Source: Paralvinella palmiformis
Taxonomy: Eukaryota; Annelida; Polychaeta; Terebellida; Alvinellidae
Assembly: GCA_025642065.1 (NCBI GenBank)
Contig: JAODUP010000670.1
Location: forward strand, 1-64,000
Length of the DNA stretch: 64,000 bases
Direction of reading: 5' to 3'
Shown in pieces: positions 37,627 through 53,555 of this stretch (the first letter of the stretch is position 1; the number at the start of each line of letters is the position of its first letter). Both the position numbers and the translations under genes were made by a program. The notes beneath the pieces were generated by a model. That model saw nothing but the letters and a program-made list of their open reading frames with translations, searched no databases and was not told the DNA's origin.

Positions 37627-38091
37627 CAGTATAAACTTGTGTATAAGTTGATTTCGTATATAAGACGGGGTCAGTATATCAGTCAATATCGCGGGAAACT
37701 GTCTAACTTGAATATAAGACGAGGCCGAATTTAAAACTTTTAAAAGATGTTATTTTCAGATAAATGGCATTTTCTTTTTGACCTGGCGTGTTGAAATTAT
37801 CGAGAACGTTGAACTAGTGTGTTTGTAGAACTGATTTTACACCCAAAGACATCAGTGATATTTATACATAAAACTAACTACAAAGACAGCTAATCAAGCT
37901 GAAATTATTAATTATTACTGGTACTCACAGCTTTATGTTTTTAAAACATCCAATGAAACAAATTAAAATACAAAACTGTCGCTGATAATTGCTAATTAAA
38001 TTGAACTGTTTAGTGGAAATACGAGTAGAGCTAGCTGACCTATAATTTTTTTTACCTATTAAAACCTCGTCTTATACACAAGTATTTACGG
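37627..38091. mobile_element. Non-autonomous DNA element (MITE-like), 465 bp
   Basis: The left end CAGTATAAACTTGTGTATAAG (37627-37647) matches the reverse complement of the right end (38071-38091), CCGTAAATACTTGTGTATAAG. The last 13 positions, ACTTGTGTATAAG, are identical. Near each end a related TATAAGACGRGG motif occurs again inside. The interior is AT-rich and non-coding. The superfamily and target-site duplication could not be settled. Confidence 0.65.
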
Positions 38092-38097
38092 TACCTA

Positions 38098-38104
<7 letters not shown>

Positions 38105-38139
<35 letters not shown>

Positions 38140-38234
38140 TATGAATACATGGATATTGGGAATAAATTCATTATATATATATTGTATATATATAGTCTAC
38201 CTGAAGATGTTTAGAACATAAATCACAACTGATA

Positions 38235-38274
<40 letters not shown>

Positions 38275-38307
38275 ATAATCAATTTATTCCCAATAGCCAT
38301 ATATTAT

Positions 38308-38344
<37 letters not shown>

Positions 38345-38371
38345 TGTGTGTGTGTGTGTGTGTGTGTGTGA
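38105..38371. repeat. Cluster of AT, TC and GT microsatellites
   Basis: (AT)n at about 38105-38137, (TC)n(TA)n at 38236-38273, and (AT)n(GT)n at 38312-38371, with the AATAAATTCATTATATAT-type spacer between them. Confidence 0.9.
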
Positions 38372-39439
38372 AAAACGCATATTTCTCCTGTGAGTGCAAA
38401 TTAGTGTAAAAGACACATACATAAATCTAGGTCTACTGAAAAACTGATATTCCTGGTTGTTATTATGTAGATTTGTTGGATAATGTTCTTTTGTCATCGT
38501 TTCTGTTTATTATAAAGTCATAAAAACGTTATGAACATAATTCATATGAAGGTCGCTAAAATCACAATAAATAAATAAAATAAAATAAATTACGTTAAAG
38601 AAAAAATCCTCCTAGAAATAAATAGACGTCATATGCACCATAACAATTTTTTTTTAATATTTAAACTTTTAATGAAGGTTTGAAGACTGAATGTTTAAAA
38701 CCCACATAATCCATAAATTAAATATTATAAACACCTTGAGGCTTGAAGGCTTCATCATTTCATGTCTTGTATTTAGTCTAGATCTAATTAGCCATTATGT
38801 TATCATGGGGAAATATTACAGCCTCAACTAGATCTAGACCCTATAGACTAGTGTATGACATAAATTATTTTAAAACAATAAATATATTATAATTTATATT
38901 ACGGGATCTACTGGTTGAAGGTAATTATTAGATTTACAATGACACTGGACAAACAAATAACTCCAAAATGGTGGCCCTTTGTTCCGTGTGTAAACACTGC
39001 AATCTAGTGGCGACTCCGGGCCAAGTGTTTTACACGAAAAAAAACATGTTACAGGGGGAAACACTAGATGTGAACCAAATGCAATCTAAATCTAAGATTA
39101 TGTCAGCTAAGTTCATATAGTTCGAGAGAAAGTCCCGTATCTAACTGGTTGAACTTGTTTACCGCGATATGTGGACGTTACGTGCCCACACACACACATA
39201 ACCAACCCCTCACTCACCGACCTACCTACCTACCTACCTACCCGACCACAGCGATATACACCTATCTACATACCTAACAAAATGCCGTTCATTCGTAATC
39301 CGCATTGCTCACAGAAACATCATCTTTCCAGAATGTTGCCAATCTAGCTTCTCTCGCGACAAACGCCACTCCTCAGGTCCCTAACCTGGCAGCCATTTAC
39401 AGCCTTAAATGACTCCATTCGGACGCGTTTCGTCCAAAA
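38372..39439. other. Non-coding stretch
   Basis: No gene seen. There is a short (CTAC)n tract at about 39222-39242. Confidence 0.4.
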
Positions 39440-39830
39440 TATTGGCCTACCATCACTCGTGGGTCTCGACTTTGCGTAATACGCCGTTATCTAAGCAATA
39501 CTAGGCACAGGTCGTGTGTTTTTTTTCTCCCTGTTTTTTTTTTGCCTTTACGCGATCCAGCGCCAGCCACCGTCCAGTGCGCTGCCTCTGATTGGCTAAG
39601 AACGCGCAACGATAAAGGTTGCGTAAGGACAACGAGGCTCGATTGTACGAAGCGGGCCAAAAGGTGATAGCCTCGTTCTCGCTCCGGCTTTGACCTCGTT
39701 GCATGCATTGACCTGCGCCTTGCACAACATCGACTTGCGCAACTGAAAAAATTCTCTTGCGCTGACCCCCATTCAGCAAACAGGCTCGTACTAGCCGTGC
39801 TGCTATACGCTTCTATTTTGAGAGAGAGAG
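39440..39830. promoter_or_regulatory. CpG-richer island with two TTGCGTAA bZIP sites
   Basis: This segment is about 3.4 kb upstream of the bZIP gene. It stands out from AT-rich flanks by its CpG content, and carries TTGCGTAA at 39472-39479 and again at 39619-39626. That sequence is a composite of C/EBP and PAR/NFIL3 half-sites. An inverted CCAAT (GATTGGCTAA) lies near 39589. It may be an enhancer or an unannotated promoter; autoregulation by the nearby factor is inference. Confidence 0.35.

Positions 39831-42684
<2,854 letters not shown>

Positions 42685-42759
<75 letters not shown>
42685..42759. repeat. (GT)n microsatellite
   Basis: About 75 bp of pure GT. Confidence 0.97.
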
Positions 42760-42763
<4 letters not shown>

Positions 42764-42880
42764 TACCCAATGCAATGGTTTATGTTTATTAAGTATAACC
42801 TTATTACTTATTACTCCATGAATACAAATAAATACAGGTTATCGAGTGACTGAGTGTATGTGAGTGCGATATGTATGATA

Positions 42881-43015
42881 AGTGAGTGAGTGAGTGAGTG
42901 AGTGAAGTGAGTGATGAGTGAGTGAGTGAGTGAGTGAGTGAGTGAGTGAGTGAGTGAGTGAGTGAGTGAGTGAGTGAGTGAGTGAGTGAGTGAGTGAGTG
43001 AGTGAGTGAGTGAGA
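42881..43015. repeat. (GAGT)n tetranucleotide microsatellite
   Basis: About 135 bp of GAGT units with one interruption near 42904-42916. A tetramer expands open frames in all phases, so Leu-Thr-His-Ser repeats appear on the minus strand with no coding meaning. Confidence 0.97.
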
Positions 43016-43239
43016 TGATCATCACGCGCGAACATGGAAACGTAAAATGCTTATCGTTCTCATCTTTTGATCCTTCTCATTACGTCAACAGTCCAGCGCT
43101 GAGATTACCGCTGAAAGGAAGCCTCCGCTGCGGAAAGGATACAAGAGAGAAAGCCACAAATTACTGCAGGAATAACCAAGATGTTACACCGGCTTATCGC
43201 ATTATCGCTAGAGATGTGTAAAGGCGAACTGGACAAAGG

Positions 43240-43600
43240 AAGTAGGGAGACCCAGGTGTTAGATTACCCCGTCCTGGCAAACCTAACTACTGGAGGCTAA
43301 CAGGACGTAATTAGTTTTTCCCAGCGAATCCACGCCACCATTATCCGCAGCCCGTCATTATTTCTGGCCGCGAGCAATCCAATTAATGCTGGGCCAGGTC
43401 AGGGCGTCCGCATAATCAGCGAATTACGCAATAAATGACGACGGCTCGAGTTCCGGCTCCTCTTTGTGCGGGGTCACGGGGATGTGCGGCGAGTGGGTGT
43501 ACACGATTGTCGCCAGTTATTTACGTAAACATGCGGGCTCAGTATTGATGAGATGGAGCGGAGGGCCTCGCGCAAATATTTTCAATTCGACAAACATATG
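43240..43600. promoter_or_regulatory. Candidate non-coding regulatory block with bZIP and homeodomain-type sites
   Basis: A GC-richer, low-repeat block about 7.2-7.5 kb upstream of the bZIP gene. It contains TTACGCAA at 43424-43431 (the reverse complement of TTGCGTAA) and TTACGTAA at 43521-43528, both PAR/C/EBP-type. It also has TAATTA/CAATTAAT homeodomain-type cores near 43309 and 43379, and ATAAATGACG. There is no coding frame. Enhancer status is an inference that conservation would test. Confidence 0.35.
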
Positions 43601-44286
43601 GGACAAACATATTTCAGAGATTATGGCCGAGTAACAAATTAGACAACACACCCACACACACCCATACACCCCCCACATACACACCCACACCCACACACAC
43701 ACACATACAATTATATATCTACCGGATAGCTGCATACAAAAACTGCCTATCTTTCAATCTGCAAAGTATAAACAAACAAACAGGGAAACAAAAACACAAT
43801 GGTAGCTTCTTGCTTTCAAATGAACAACAGCGATATCATACACTATAATATAGTTGTTCTGGCTTATTTTTTGTATAGCAGGTGTTATATCTTTATGTAT
43901 AGGCAATTAAACAGTTAAATTGTAAATAATCACACTTTCTGTAGTCAGATTATTATTAGTGTCGTCATACAATTGATTTAATTACGAATTGCGAGTAGTG
44001 AGAATCGTCCCTATTCTCTTAAACTACGCTGGCCGAAAAAAACTGATATCTTTGATTCTGACAACTCATATAATGTCATACTAGGAAATAATATATATAT
44101 ATAAAACAACGTTGTTACGTCTTATTGTGGACGCCATTTTACATTAGATGGTGACGGTGGAAGAAAGAAGTAGAGGATGGAACTGGCCCGATGATGTGAA
44201 ACGGTTGTTTACAATTTCCATTAAAATACGTAACATCCGGTTTATTTTAAAGCTGCATCTTGTTAGCTTAATGACAAAGTTGGTGG

Positions 44287-44289
<3 letters not shown>
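43601..44289. other. Non-coding stretch
   Basis: CA-rich tract at about 43640-43706; no gene seen. Confidence 0.4.

Positions 44290-44354
<65 letters not shown>
44290..44354. repeat. (AAT)n microsatellite
   Basis: About 65 bp of pure AAT. Confidence 0.97.
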
Positions 44355-44356
<2 letters not shown>

Positions 44357-44868
44357 TAGATTTACTCAAGTGATCTCACTAGCAGGAACCACTCAACTCC
44401 TAACCGCAGTGAACTTAGAGTCAAAGTTTGTGGACAAAGTACCAGATTGTTTGGGGATAGATTCCACTAACCCGGTATAATTGAGACCCCGAAATCTAAT
44501 CGGAAAAAAATGTACCCAAAATCGTTGTTTTCGGACCATAAACCCATAAATATAATGTGGAGATTATCCCATAGTTTATGATCATAGTAATATAATGTGA
44601 AGAAATGATAGAACATAAGCGAAACTGTATGTGATCGAACTAACAAATAGCGAGTCCATTTTGACCTGGATGGCTCTGGTTTGTTTGACTTAAAATCTAG
44701 ACGCCAGAGGGCACTGAAAGGTCTAAGTTGCATCACTGTGTCGTTAAACTCAATCCATCCATACGACCATGCATCATCCTGCATCACTTCAAAACGGGGA
44801 AGTGATTTGTAGTTATAATTGGAGACAATTATTTTAACAAATAGTCTAATTATATAACATAATAACCC

Positions 44869-45016
<148 letters not shown>

Positions 45017-45474
45017 AGGCACAAAGACGCTTATTGTCTATGCAACTAGGATACAAATATTTGAGATCAGTCTGACTGTGGAGACTTAGCAAGAATAACA
45101 AAATAAAATAGTACAAATTGCAAGACGAAATGGTAAATTACACTTACGACGTAAAGTGAAACAGACAGGAATTTATCCGAAATAACGTGCTGAGGAATAT
45201 TTGAAACGAGAGATGTTTGTAATAGGAAAATATTTGTTCCTCACGCATTTAACAGAATATGTGACTAGGTGAATGGTGCCAATTTCCAAGATCCACAAAC
45301 GCTGCATTTATAAAACCATTTATACAAAAGTTTGGACTGTACTGCTTAAAAATGACAGGCCTTTTACAATTTTTTATCTAATGTTATAGAAACGGCCCGA
45401 GTCATGACAATCTGCATATAAAGGTCATCACACCACCCGAAGAGGTCGACCAAAAAATATAATTATGATATAAT
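45017..45474. other. Non-coding stretch
   Basis: No gene recognised. Confidence 0.4.
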
Positions 45475-46251
45475 TATGTTAATTGATACAGATAAATCCA
45501 TATTACTGATCATTCGGGAACTGTCTGCGGCATTTGACGTGTCTGGTTTATCAGGTAACGTGTTTGAATGATTAAAGTCCCATTTAAAACGACGCCTTCC
45601 TGGAATTTTCCGTTCATGGTTTGTCGTTTGATGTCCTGTGTTTGTCATCTAGGGTACGATTATTCTAGACCGTTTGGTTTTCACAATGTACACACACCTT
45701 CCCGGAATCATTAGGCAGTAACAAAGCGATAAATATCGCGCGTGTGCCAATGTCATAGAGCTGTATACCACCGGATAATGACAGTGAAAAAAAAACATTC
45801 GTCATCCTTGCGTCGCTGATATTCTGCTTTGGACGATACAAAATATTCTAATGACGATAAGGCAGTTATTATCTTTCTGGTTTCATCACATTTAGTGATA
45901 TCCATAAAACACCGGCACTATCCATTGTTGGCTGTTCGAATAATATCGATGCTTCAAATTTCCAGTCGGTTTTTAGATACACTAGAATTTGGGTACCGTT
46001 TGTGCAGAACCTTCGAATGGCTTACACTAGTCGGGAAAATCCAGCCAATCTATTTCTTATTCATACGAAACGTGATATTGGCATTTATTACGCATCTAAA
46101 TAATTCTAATTTGAACTTACTTCTCGCCATAATGGAAACTAGACTGGCATATTGGGATAGCAAGTTGCCATTTTATTCTTTACCCGATTCCCGTTTCTAC
46201 ATTAATTTTGCAGCTGAATGGGTCGATGTATTTGAAACCGATGGTAGTTAA
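45475..46251 (+). pseudogene. CR1-like LINE reverse transcriptase relic, heavily decayed
   Basis: Broken frames follow the same order as the relic at 5.9 kb but extend further. LSAAFDVSGLSGNVFE, then LKSHLKRRLPG, LVFTMYTHLPG and VIELYTT (where YADD-TQLYTT would be) lie within 45530-45775. From 45829 one frame gives NDDKAVIIFLVSSH and ILAFITHLNNSN. METRLAYWDSKLPFYSLPDS ends the series, corresponding to the RT thumb region ('SRLDYCNSLLYGLP'). An internal deletion removes the segment between AAFD and GLSG. The YADD motif is lost. CR1 assignment is by motif order, not by search. Confidence 0.8.
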
Positions 46252-46858
46252 CCAAACTGTGAAAACGGTGGCTGTTAGTGGCAAACATAATATCAGTCAG
46301 GACTATTTATCCTTCACAATTAAATTACCATCCATAAATTGTTAACGAGTGTGAAATAGGAAGCGGATGATTTAGAATGGATGAACCAGATACCCGACAG
46401 ACGATACGTGGCACTTGTGTTAATATAGTTAATCAGATTAAAATATAGTTGCAAATAATAACAAATCGGCTTATGTGTGACTAAACAGACAACTGTTTCG
46501 GGTCCATTTAGATTTATGGAATAGCATTCATAAATTGAATCTTTATTCTCTGTTGGTATTTATTGAAACAATGAATACCGGAACACGGTCTGATACTGGA
46601 ATGCAAATGAGACGATAAGTGGAAATACAAGACCTTCTGAGTGTGAATAGATTGGCAGTGAGGACATACCTAACTGATATTTGAAAGGTAAATACTGCTA
46701 GTGCATCCGATTTCAGAAGAATTATTTACCAAATGTTTCAGCACTTCATAATCAGCTGATAGAAATGAAACTCATGAGAAGTTTGAGTGACGTGTTGGAC
46801 TTATATAGCGAACATATTGAGTTCTAAAACGAAAATACTGTATATGGAAATGTTTGGA
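46252..46858. other. Non-coding stretch, possibly 3' remainder of the LINE
   Basis: No recognisable motif beyond the RT relic. It may be its decayed 3' part. Confidence 0.35.
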
Positions 46859-47036
46859 TGTTTGATGTTTTACGGCAACCTTTGGGCAGATGGTAGGCTA
46901 AACGAGCTGCACAACTTCCAAAGGAAATGAAGCGAAGCGAGAGGTGAAACGCCCTTCGGATATGCCCACAACGAGATTTGAACTCAGTTGATTGAGATCT
47001 GTGATCAATCGCGCTACCAAATAGACCATGGAAGCT
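46859..47036 (-). mobile_element. tRNA-derived SINE, family A, copy 3 (degenerate)
   Basis: Minus-strand head GCTTCCATGGTCTATTTGGTAG with a weakened A box and B box GAGTTCAAATCTCG. The family body GGGCATATCCGAAGGGCG and AAACATC-type tail are present. CpG positions of the better copies are mostly TG/CA here, as expected for old methylated copies. Confidence 0.85.
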
Positions 47037-47394
<358 letters not shown>

Positions 47395-47513
47395 GCCAAT
47401 GTGAGCTTACCTTTCAGATGAAAATATCTCACATAAGTTCTCTCTTACAACACAACTAAGATAATAGAACTCAGTGTAACAAATGGAAGCTTATATAGAT
47501 CAGAGAGAACACA

Positions 47514-47557
47514 ACGTAACGTCACGTCACGTCACGTCACGTCACGTCACTTCACGT
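47514..47557. repeat. (CGTCA)n pentanucleotide repeat
   Basis: GTCAC/ACGTC units repeat seven to eight times. Each unit junction contains ACGTCA/TGACGT, the core of a CRE/ATF site, so the array is a chance cluster of such cores. Confidence 0.9.
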
Positions 47558-47773
47558 TGCGACGTAGAAAACAATATACCAAGGATTTAATAATTTGATA
47601 TTTTGTTCAATGATGAGACAAATGTTGGTCAATAATATCAATTAATGTAATCGCATTGTTTTCGTTCTAAGCTTAATGATGGTGACGACAGCCAGCAGAC
47701 ATATGATGGGAAGAATAATATACCCTGTCTTGTTTGGTCATTAGCTGTAGCACCGGCAGCACCGGCACAGGTA

Positions 47774-47904
47774 ACAACAACAACAACAACAACAACAGCA
47801 ATAACAAGATGCCTTATAAAAAACTGACCACCAATACCAACACCATCGACACCATAACGTCAACAACAAAAAGTAACAGGAGCAACAATAACAACAAAAA
47901 CAAC
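47774..47904. repeat. (AAC)n-rich tract, first block
   Basis: ACAACAACA units with interruptions. It lies immediately before SINE A copy 4, and the pattern continues after it. Confidence 0.85.
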
Positions 47905-48075
47905 GGGGGCGCCTCCGTGGCCTAACTGGTAGCGCCCTTCGCCACAGATCTATAGCACCTGGGTTCAAACCCCGACCGGGCTATATCGGAAGGGTGTTCG
48001 TCCCATTACCTTTGGGGGTCGCTCGGCCCATTTAACCCACCCTCTGCAAAAAAAGTGGGCGTAAAACAGCAACAT
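47905..48075 (+). mobile_element. tRNA-derived SINE, family A, copy 4 (well preserved)
   Basis: It starts GGGGGCGCCTCCGTGGCC, with A box TGGCCTAACTGGTAGCG and B box GGTTCAAACCCCG. The body is GGGTCGCTCGGCCCATTTAA and the end is GTGGGCGTAAAACAGCAAC. It is inserted within AAC-rich DNA, or carries such a tail. CpGs are largely intact, unlike the other copies. Confidence 0.93.
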
Positions 48076-48098
48076 TTACCAATAAAGACAACAACAAA

Positions 48099-48400
48099 CA
48101 ACAACAAGAAAATGTGTGAAACAACATCAGAAAGATGACCAACAGCAGCACTAGAAGCAGAATAACAACGACATCAAAGCTATATAAAAAACACCACCGT
48201 AACACCACCAGCAGCAGGAACAACAACAACAACAATACCAACCAAGGCAACAACAACAACAAGAAAATGTGTGAAACAACATCAGAAAGATGACCAACAG
48301 CAGCACTAGAAGCAGAATAACAACGACATCAAAGCTATAAAAAACAACAACAACAATACCAACAAAGACAACAACAACAACAGCAACAACAACACTGAGT
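48099..48400. repeat. Exact 86-bp direct duplication in CAA-rich DNA
   Basis: 48099-48184 and 48254-48339 are identical by eye over 86 bp, starting CAACAACAAGAAAATGTGTG and ending GCTATA, offset 155 bp. Between them are ACACCACC and CAGCAGCAGG trinucleotide runs. CAA/ACAACA units continue to about 48400. Perfect identity in otherwise fast-changing DNA points to a recent event or to an assembly artefact. Confidence 0.9.
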
Positions 48401-49023
48401 CCGGTACGCGGAATAATTTGACCCTCTAATGGCTGTAACTCCACTGACGCCTATCGACGCTGCTTCAGTATTTATGTCGACCGAGAGAGAGATCAGCGAC
48501 GAGGTGATGATGATAAACTCATTGCTCGTATAGCTTCAGACGTTCGTGTTCTATTGTCATATCGCAGTAACCACTAACAAAGGAGCTCACTCTAACTGTG
48601 CTCACATCGAGCAGTCTTCTTTAATATTGCCTGTTGACGGACAGGCAATCGTTAGTTTGGAAGGGTCTCAAATCCATTATTGATGTCGAACGGTGACGGA
48701 GGTAGAGCGGGGCATGTTAGTACATCTGAAATGGAGTTTTGACTCGAATGCGTCTTTATCAAGCGAAAGATAGCCCTCTAATTATTTAGAGAGAGTGAGA
48801 GGGGGAGGAGGGAGTTAATTCTTTAATGAACCAGACTAATCGGGTCATTTTTATATATCACAAATCCGAGACAAGTGAACCGTTCTGAATTATATGTCAA
48901 ACAGTGACAAAAAACCTCGAACTTGCTATACGACTCCACGCGAATAAAGACTGTAATTGTACAGATTTCTTTTAGAACAAAAAAGAAAGTAAATAAAAAC
49001 TATTTCAGTTAAATACCATCACT

Positions 49024-49025
<2 letters not shown>
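48401..49025. other. Non-coding stretch
   Basis: No gene seen. Confidence 0.4.
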
Positions 49026-49108
<83 letters not shown>

Positions 49109-49133
49109 GTGTGTGTGTGTGTGTGTTGTGTGT
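49026..49133. repeat. (AT)n(GT)n microsatellite
   Basis: About 42 bp AT then about 65 bp GT with TTG interruptions. Confidence 0.95.
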
Positions 49134-49712
49134 GGTTGCGCGCAGTTTTCAAGAGTATTTATTATATAGAAAAAAACTATTGAATTCGAATTTTCTGCTT
49201 AACTTTCAGCAGTAATATAGAAAGAATTATGGATGAATTGTTTCCGCTTATTATCAACATCTCATTCGATATATTGAAGGGTCATTTCGATAGCTAGATC
49301 ATTTCAGAAATATTGTTACAATTTTAGACAGACAAAATAGGATTGATTTTGATATTTTCGTCTAACATCTGTTGTTATTAGACATCGGTGTCCTTAAATT
49401 ATCTCACTTACAAAAGAAATGCAAGCTGACACGAATGACCAATGTACTAACGGAGGTATATCAAACAGTAATTTTACTGTACAATCAGAGGCGAAGTCAC
49501 GTCAGTCTCGTCATACTGAGATTGGTCATACAGAATATCAGAAAGATATAATGTCAAAGGACAAGCAATGTCATATAATGTATAATGCAACGAAGAGTAC
49601 AATCGTGTTTAAGGAAAAATAGGACGCGGTAGTCGACTTCCCGAAACATCCGAAAATAGTTGTTAACATTATATAGGAATATACCTAAAAATGAATATTC
49701 TACGGTATCTGC

Positions 49713-49759
<47 letters not shown>

Positions 49760-50522
49760 GCATGGTTGGTCATATTTCAATTTAAGTACATATTTAAAAA
49801 TACTTGAACACCCCCGTGAAACCACGCCATGATCAGTTTGTTGACAGGAAACATCAGCCGTGAGAGAAGAAATATAAAATCTTCCTCCGTAATTTTAGCG
49901 ATGGTCAACTGAGACATACGCGATAATCTCGGTGTCAGTTTGAAACAACTAAAATATCTCACAAATCTTTCAGATCTATCACTCTCTTGCCGGTATATTA
50001 TCATACTCATCATTTCCAGCCCAATAATTCCCTCACCAAAAAAAGCCCAACAAACTTGGCCCACTCTAATTAGTAACAGCGGAAAACAACAGAAAGAAGG
50101 AAGTGTCAAAATACCAACAAGCGTAAGAAGCTAGATCTTCTTTCTCCAGTAGGCAATGCGCGAATAAAAATATCGGTCGAACGGACATTGTGTTGTATAA
50201 CGTGAAAGGGCAACAGAATCTAATGACATAGTTAGCAACAATCTTAAACCGCGACCATCCTCAGACAGAGTTGAGACTGTTGAGATCGAGTTCTCCCTCA
50301 TTTATCGTAGAGCTTGCTTACTCAATGCTAAAAACTGTTTTTGTTACCTTCTGATTGGAGTTTATTTCGAGTAAGCTGTTATACATCCACCCCTCTGTTT
50401 TAGGAAGCAGGGCTGCCAAAAATAGATCAATTCTGCCTCTTAGGCAAGATGAAATCAATTTTTTTCCTTCAGATTTTCTTTATAATTAATACTCTTCAAC
50501 GCTGACAAATTAGGTTATTACC

Positions 50523-50589
<67 letters not shown>

Positions 50590-52454
50590 TAAGTGATGTG
50601 TGTTTGTGTGTGGGGGGGGGATACTCGCGAATTCTGAATTCAACCTCTCGTATATGCCAGCCTGCGCACGTACGTTATTTGGGGCAGTAATTAGTGTGTA
50701 TACATCAAGTTGCAAGCATTTTGTCGATATATTAAAAATTCGATATTGGATTATTTGAGACTTAAAAAGTACACAATCTGACGCAGGCTGAACTCGCATG
50801 ATGTAGAAAGTTTTCGTCCATAAAATGGATTAGTAATGCGATAGTACGGTGATATGAGAACATGTAATGCGCTCTACAATAAATGCTCCATTGCTCCAAT
50901 TATTTCAAAATTTGATAACCAATGTAAATTGTTGCAACACAAGTCATTTATAATAATATGACTTAATCTATAAATGTCGACGGTTCAAGGCGGCCAATTG
51001 CAGCCATTTATATCGGAACACGATCTTCATGAATCATTTTATTGTATTAATGAGGGTAACGATAGAGGGAAATCATGTAACGGAATATAAATTGGAGATA
51101 TTTCTGATAATCATTAAACTTGTTTCTATAATTTAGTGGCGAATGATTGATTGACCTGTTTATCCTCGTCCCCGGTCACACCTGGGACACGTTACCGTGA
51201 CATTTTCAACAGTGCTGCATTAAGCTATTAGAACATTTAAATCTGGAATATTTACTGCATACGTATAACTAGAAAAGATCCAGACGATGACTTGACAGAT
51301 GGGAAAGGGACTTTCCTGAATAAGTTGAACTCTAGAGGTCGCCCATTATTATTATAGAAAGTGATTAACTTAATCAATACCTGTACCATTATTACTCAGG
51401 CCAAGGGGGAGTGGCGTTCTGAAACGCCGGTAACCCAGCATCAAGATAATTATAAATGCCAGCATTCTTCATACTCTATATTGATCCACCAAAGACAAAT
51501 GATTCTGGTTGATCTCTTGTTATTAAATCTATATCTCGAGGCACTTTAACTAATAAATCAGTTCAGAATTACTTATCATTCTCAGACACAGAATTCACAA
51601 GAAACTGCCACCTGAATAACACATTTATGGCTTGTCACATGGATGTGCCTTTGGAAATATTACGCGCATTCAAAATCTACTCAGGACACCTTTTGAACAC
51701 CATAACACTCCAGGCGTTTTAAAGGCGGTATGTGCTGAGGTGGAAATAGAACGAAATGTTGGTTTCAGTCGAGTAATTGCCCCACCAAAAAAAGATGAAT
51801 CCGAGTTGTGCTTACTGTTTTAGTTTGGTATCGAGCACAGGCTCAGCAGTTCAGTTTGTATTCCAAGAAAGCACAATACTAAAAGAACCCAAAGTGTAAG
51901 TAATATCTTATTTTCAAACACGTTTGTGTACCTCCGTACCTTCGCATGAGTGCATATTATATACGACAAGTGAAGGAATATTAAAATTATCGTATTTGTG
52001 AACCAGTTCGGCATTATTTTGTATTAACTTGATAGAAAATGTTGCATCGTGAATATTTCAAACACATCAAATATACATTATAAGATATGGTGTAGGTCTA
52101 ATCCGGATGGCCGCCGCCTTAACTGTGAATGTCTACCAAATGCTACATCCTCACAAATGTAACAAAATTATGATTAAAATGTTCTTGTAGAGATGTTCCT
52201 CCAGAAGATGGCAAACGGTTCTCTTGTGAAGAGGTTCCAAAGGAATTTTCACTTCTGCATGAAACGATGCCAGTAGAAACTACACAAGGCGTGAATTAAT
52301 GTGCACTAAAACAACAAGAGTTGATTGCACAACTCCTATTGTGGGGATTTGTTGACGCAAAAAGCAACGTAATATTCACCATGGGCAAAATCCATAGACT
52401 ACAATGAGGGGAAAATTTAAACCAAGCGGGTTCAAACTGATGGTTCTTTTCCAG
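49134..52454. other. Non-coding stretch of about 3.3 kb
   Basis: No gene recognised. A 67-codon ATG frame at 49419-49622 (plus) has no recognisable domain. (ATT)n at 49712-49759 and (AT)n at 50525-50585 are the main repeats. Confidence 0.4.
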
Positions 52455-52680
52455 TTATACGCAGTCCGAATTAATGGAGTTGGGAGTGTTCATTCTACAG
52501 ATTTTATCCATCCTATCCTCGGAAATGTGCCACGTTTTAACGCCTGTAAATAGGGCTGGCACATCATCGTCAGCTTTGATCATGATATTGAAAATGCAGT
52601 GGGTGGTGTTTTTTTTAACGATGTTCATGCTTGTTCGAAGTGCCATTAACAATCCCTCCGAGATATAGCGAGAATACATC
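52455..52680 (-). pseudogene. Possible RTE/other LINE RT C-terminal relic
   Basis: The minus-strand frame reads LRTSMNIV..., CIFNIMIK, then LFTGVKTWHISEDRMDKIC. It resembles the LINE segment usually written LYG.ETW....kkI (SLRTKM.IF...VK.VLLYGAETWR), with an apparent insertion before LFTG. The resemblance is limited to about 60 residues, and chance is not excluded. Confidence 0.35.
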
Positions 52681-53017
52681 TACGTTTTTGAGGCTTCCTT
52701 CCCAAGCGGCTGTCAGCAAAATGTTGTTCACAAGTCACCAAGTGTATTAATCAACATGATCATTGATATATCTTATTTCAGCACGAACAACACAGAAAAA
52801 AATAAACGAAGGTAATACCTAGGTCCGATCCAATTTCCATATTACAAAGGTTATGTGAGAAGGCGCTAAAGATCGACTAGTTCTCATCACAATAAAGACA
52901 GAAAGACTTTTTGTGTGTGTGTGTGATCGTTCAAAGTTCTTAGTGGGTTTTACAAACATCTTATTTGGATATCGCTGCACAGTGCTGTTGAATAACTCTT
53001 ACTAGTAAGAGCCAACT

Positions 53018-53051
<34 letters not shown>

Positions 53052-53555
53052 TAAATAAGGATATATTGCCATACAAACAAAATTAATTCGCGGATATCTT
53101 CTTCTATTTGAGGGTTGACACAATCCCTGCCATGTTAATGAAAATGAATATTACAACAGCTCAGTATTATGTATTGATGTATGTCTGCTCATCATGTAGA
53201 ATTATCTATCTCGAACTGGTGCCGTGGATGAGATTGAATATAATTCGAGTTTTATAATTGCTTATATGGCGTTTTTTTGTAATTCATTCTTACAAAAAAG
53301 AATCGTGACAATTTAGAATTACGACAGGTACCCCAAAACCTTTGAGCCATCATTCCAGTGAGTTTATGTTCGGTTCTGATAACATTTGGCAAATTGGGTC
53401 AGATACTTAAAAGATAATCGTTATTTTTTTCATTTATAGCTTATCAGGAGAATGTCTTGTATTCCTGATAATTTGGTTTTCATCATCTCACTCGTTTAAG
53501 TTTATTAGTTACAACTCTATGATGTTAAATCAATACAAATAAAACACAGGTAACT
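52681..53555. other. Non-coding stretch
   Basis: (AT)n at about 53023-53048; no gene seen. Confidence 0.4.

Noticed and set aside
37530..37650. tRNA-like B box (GAGTTCAATCTCC) before the MITE
   Set aside because: A single weak box without a convincing A box or SINE body.
47741..48444. Cys/Leu/Val-rich minus-strand frames
   Set aside because: They arise from CAA/AAC trinucleotide tracts.
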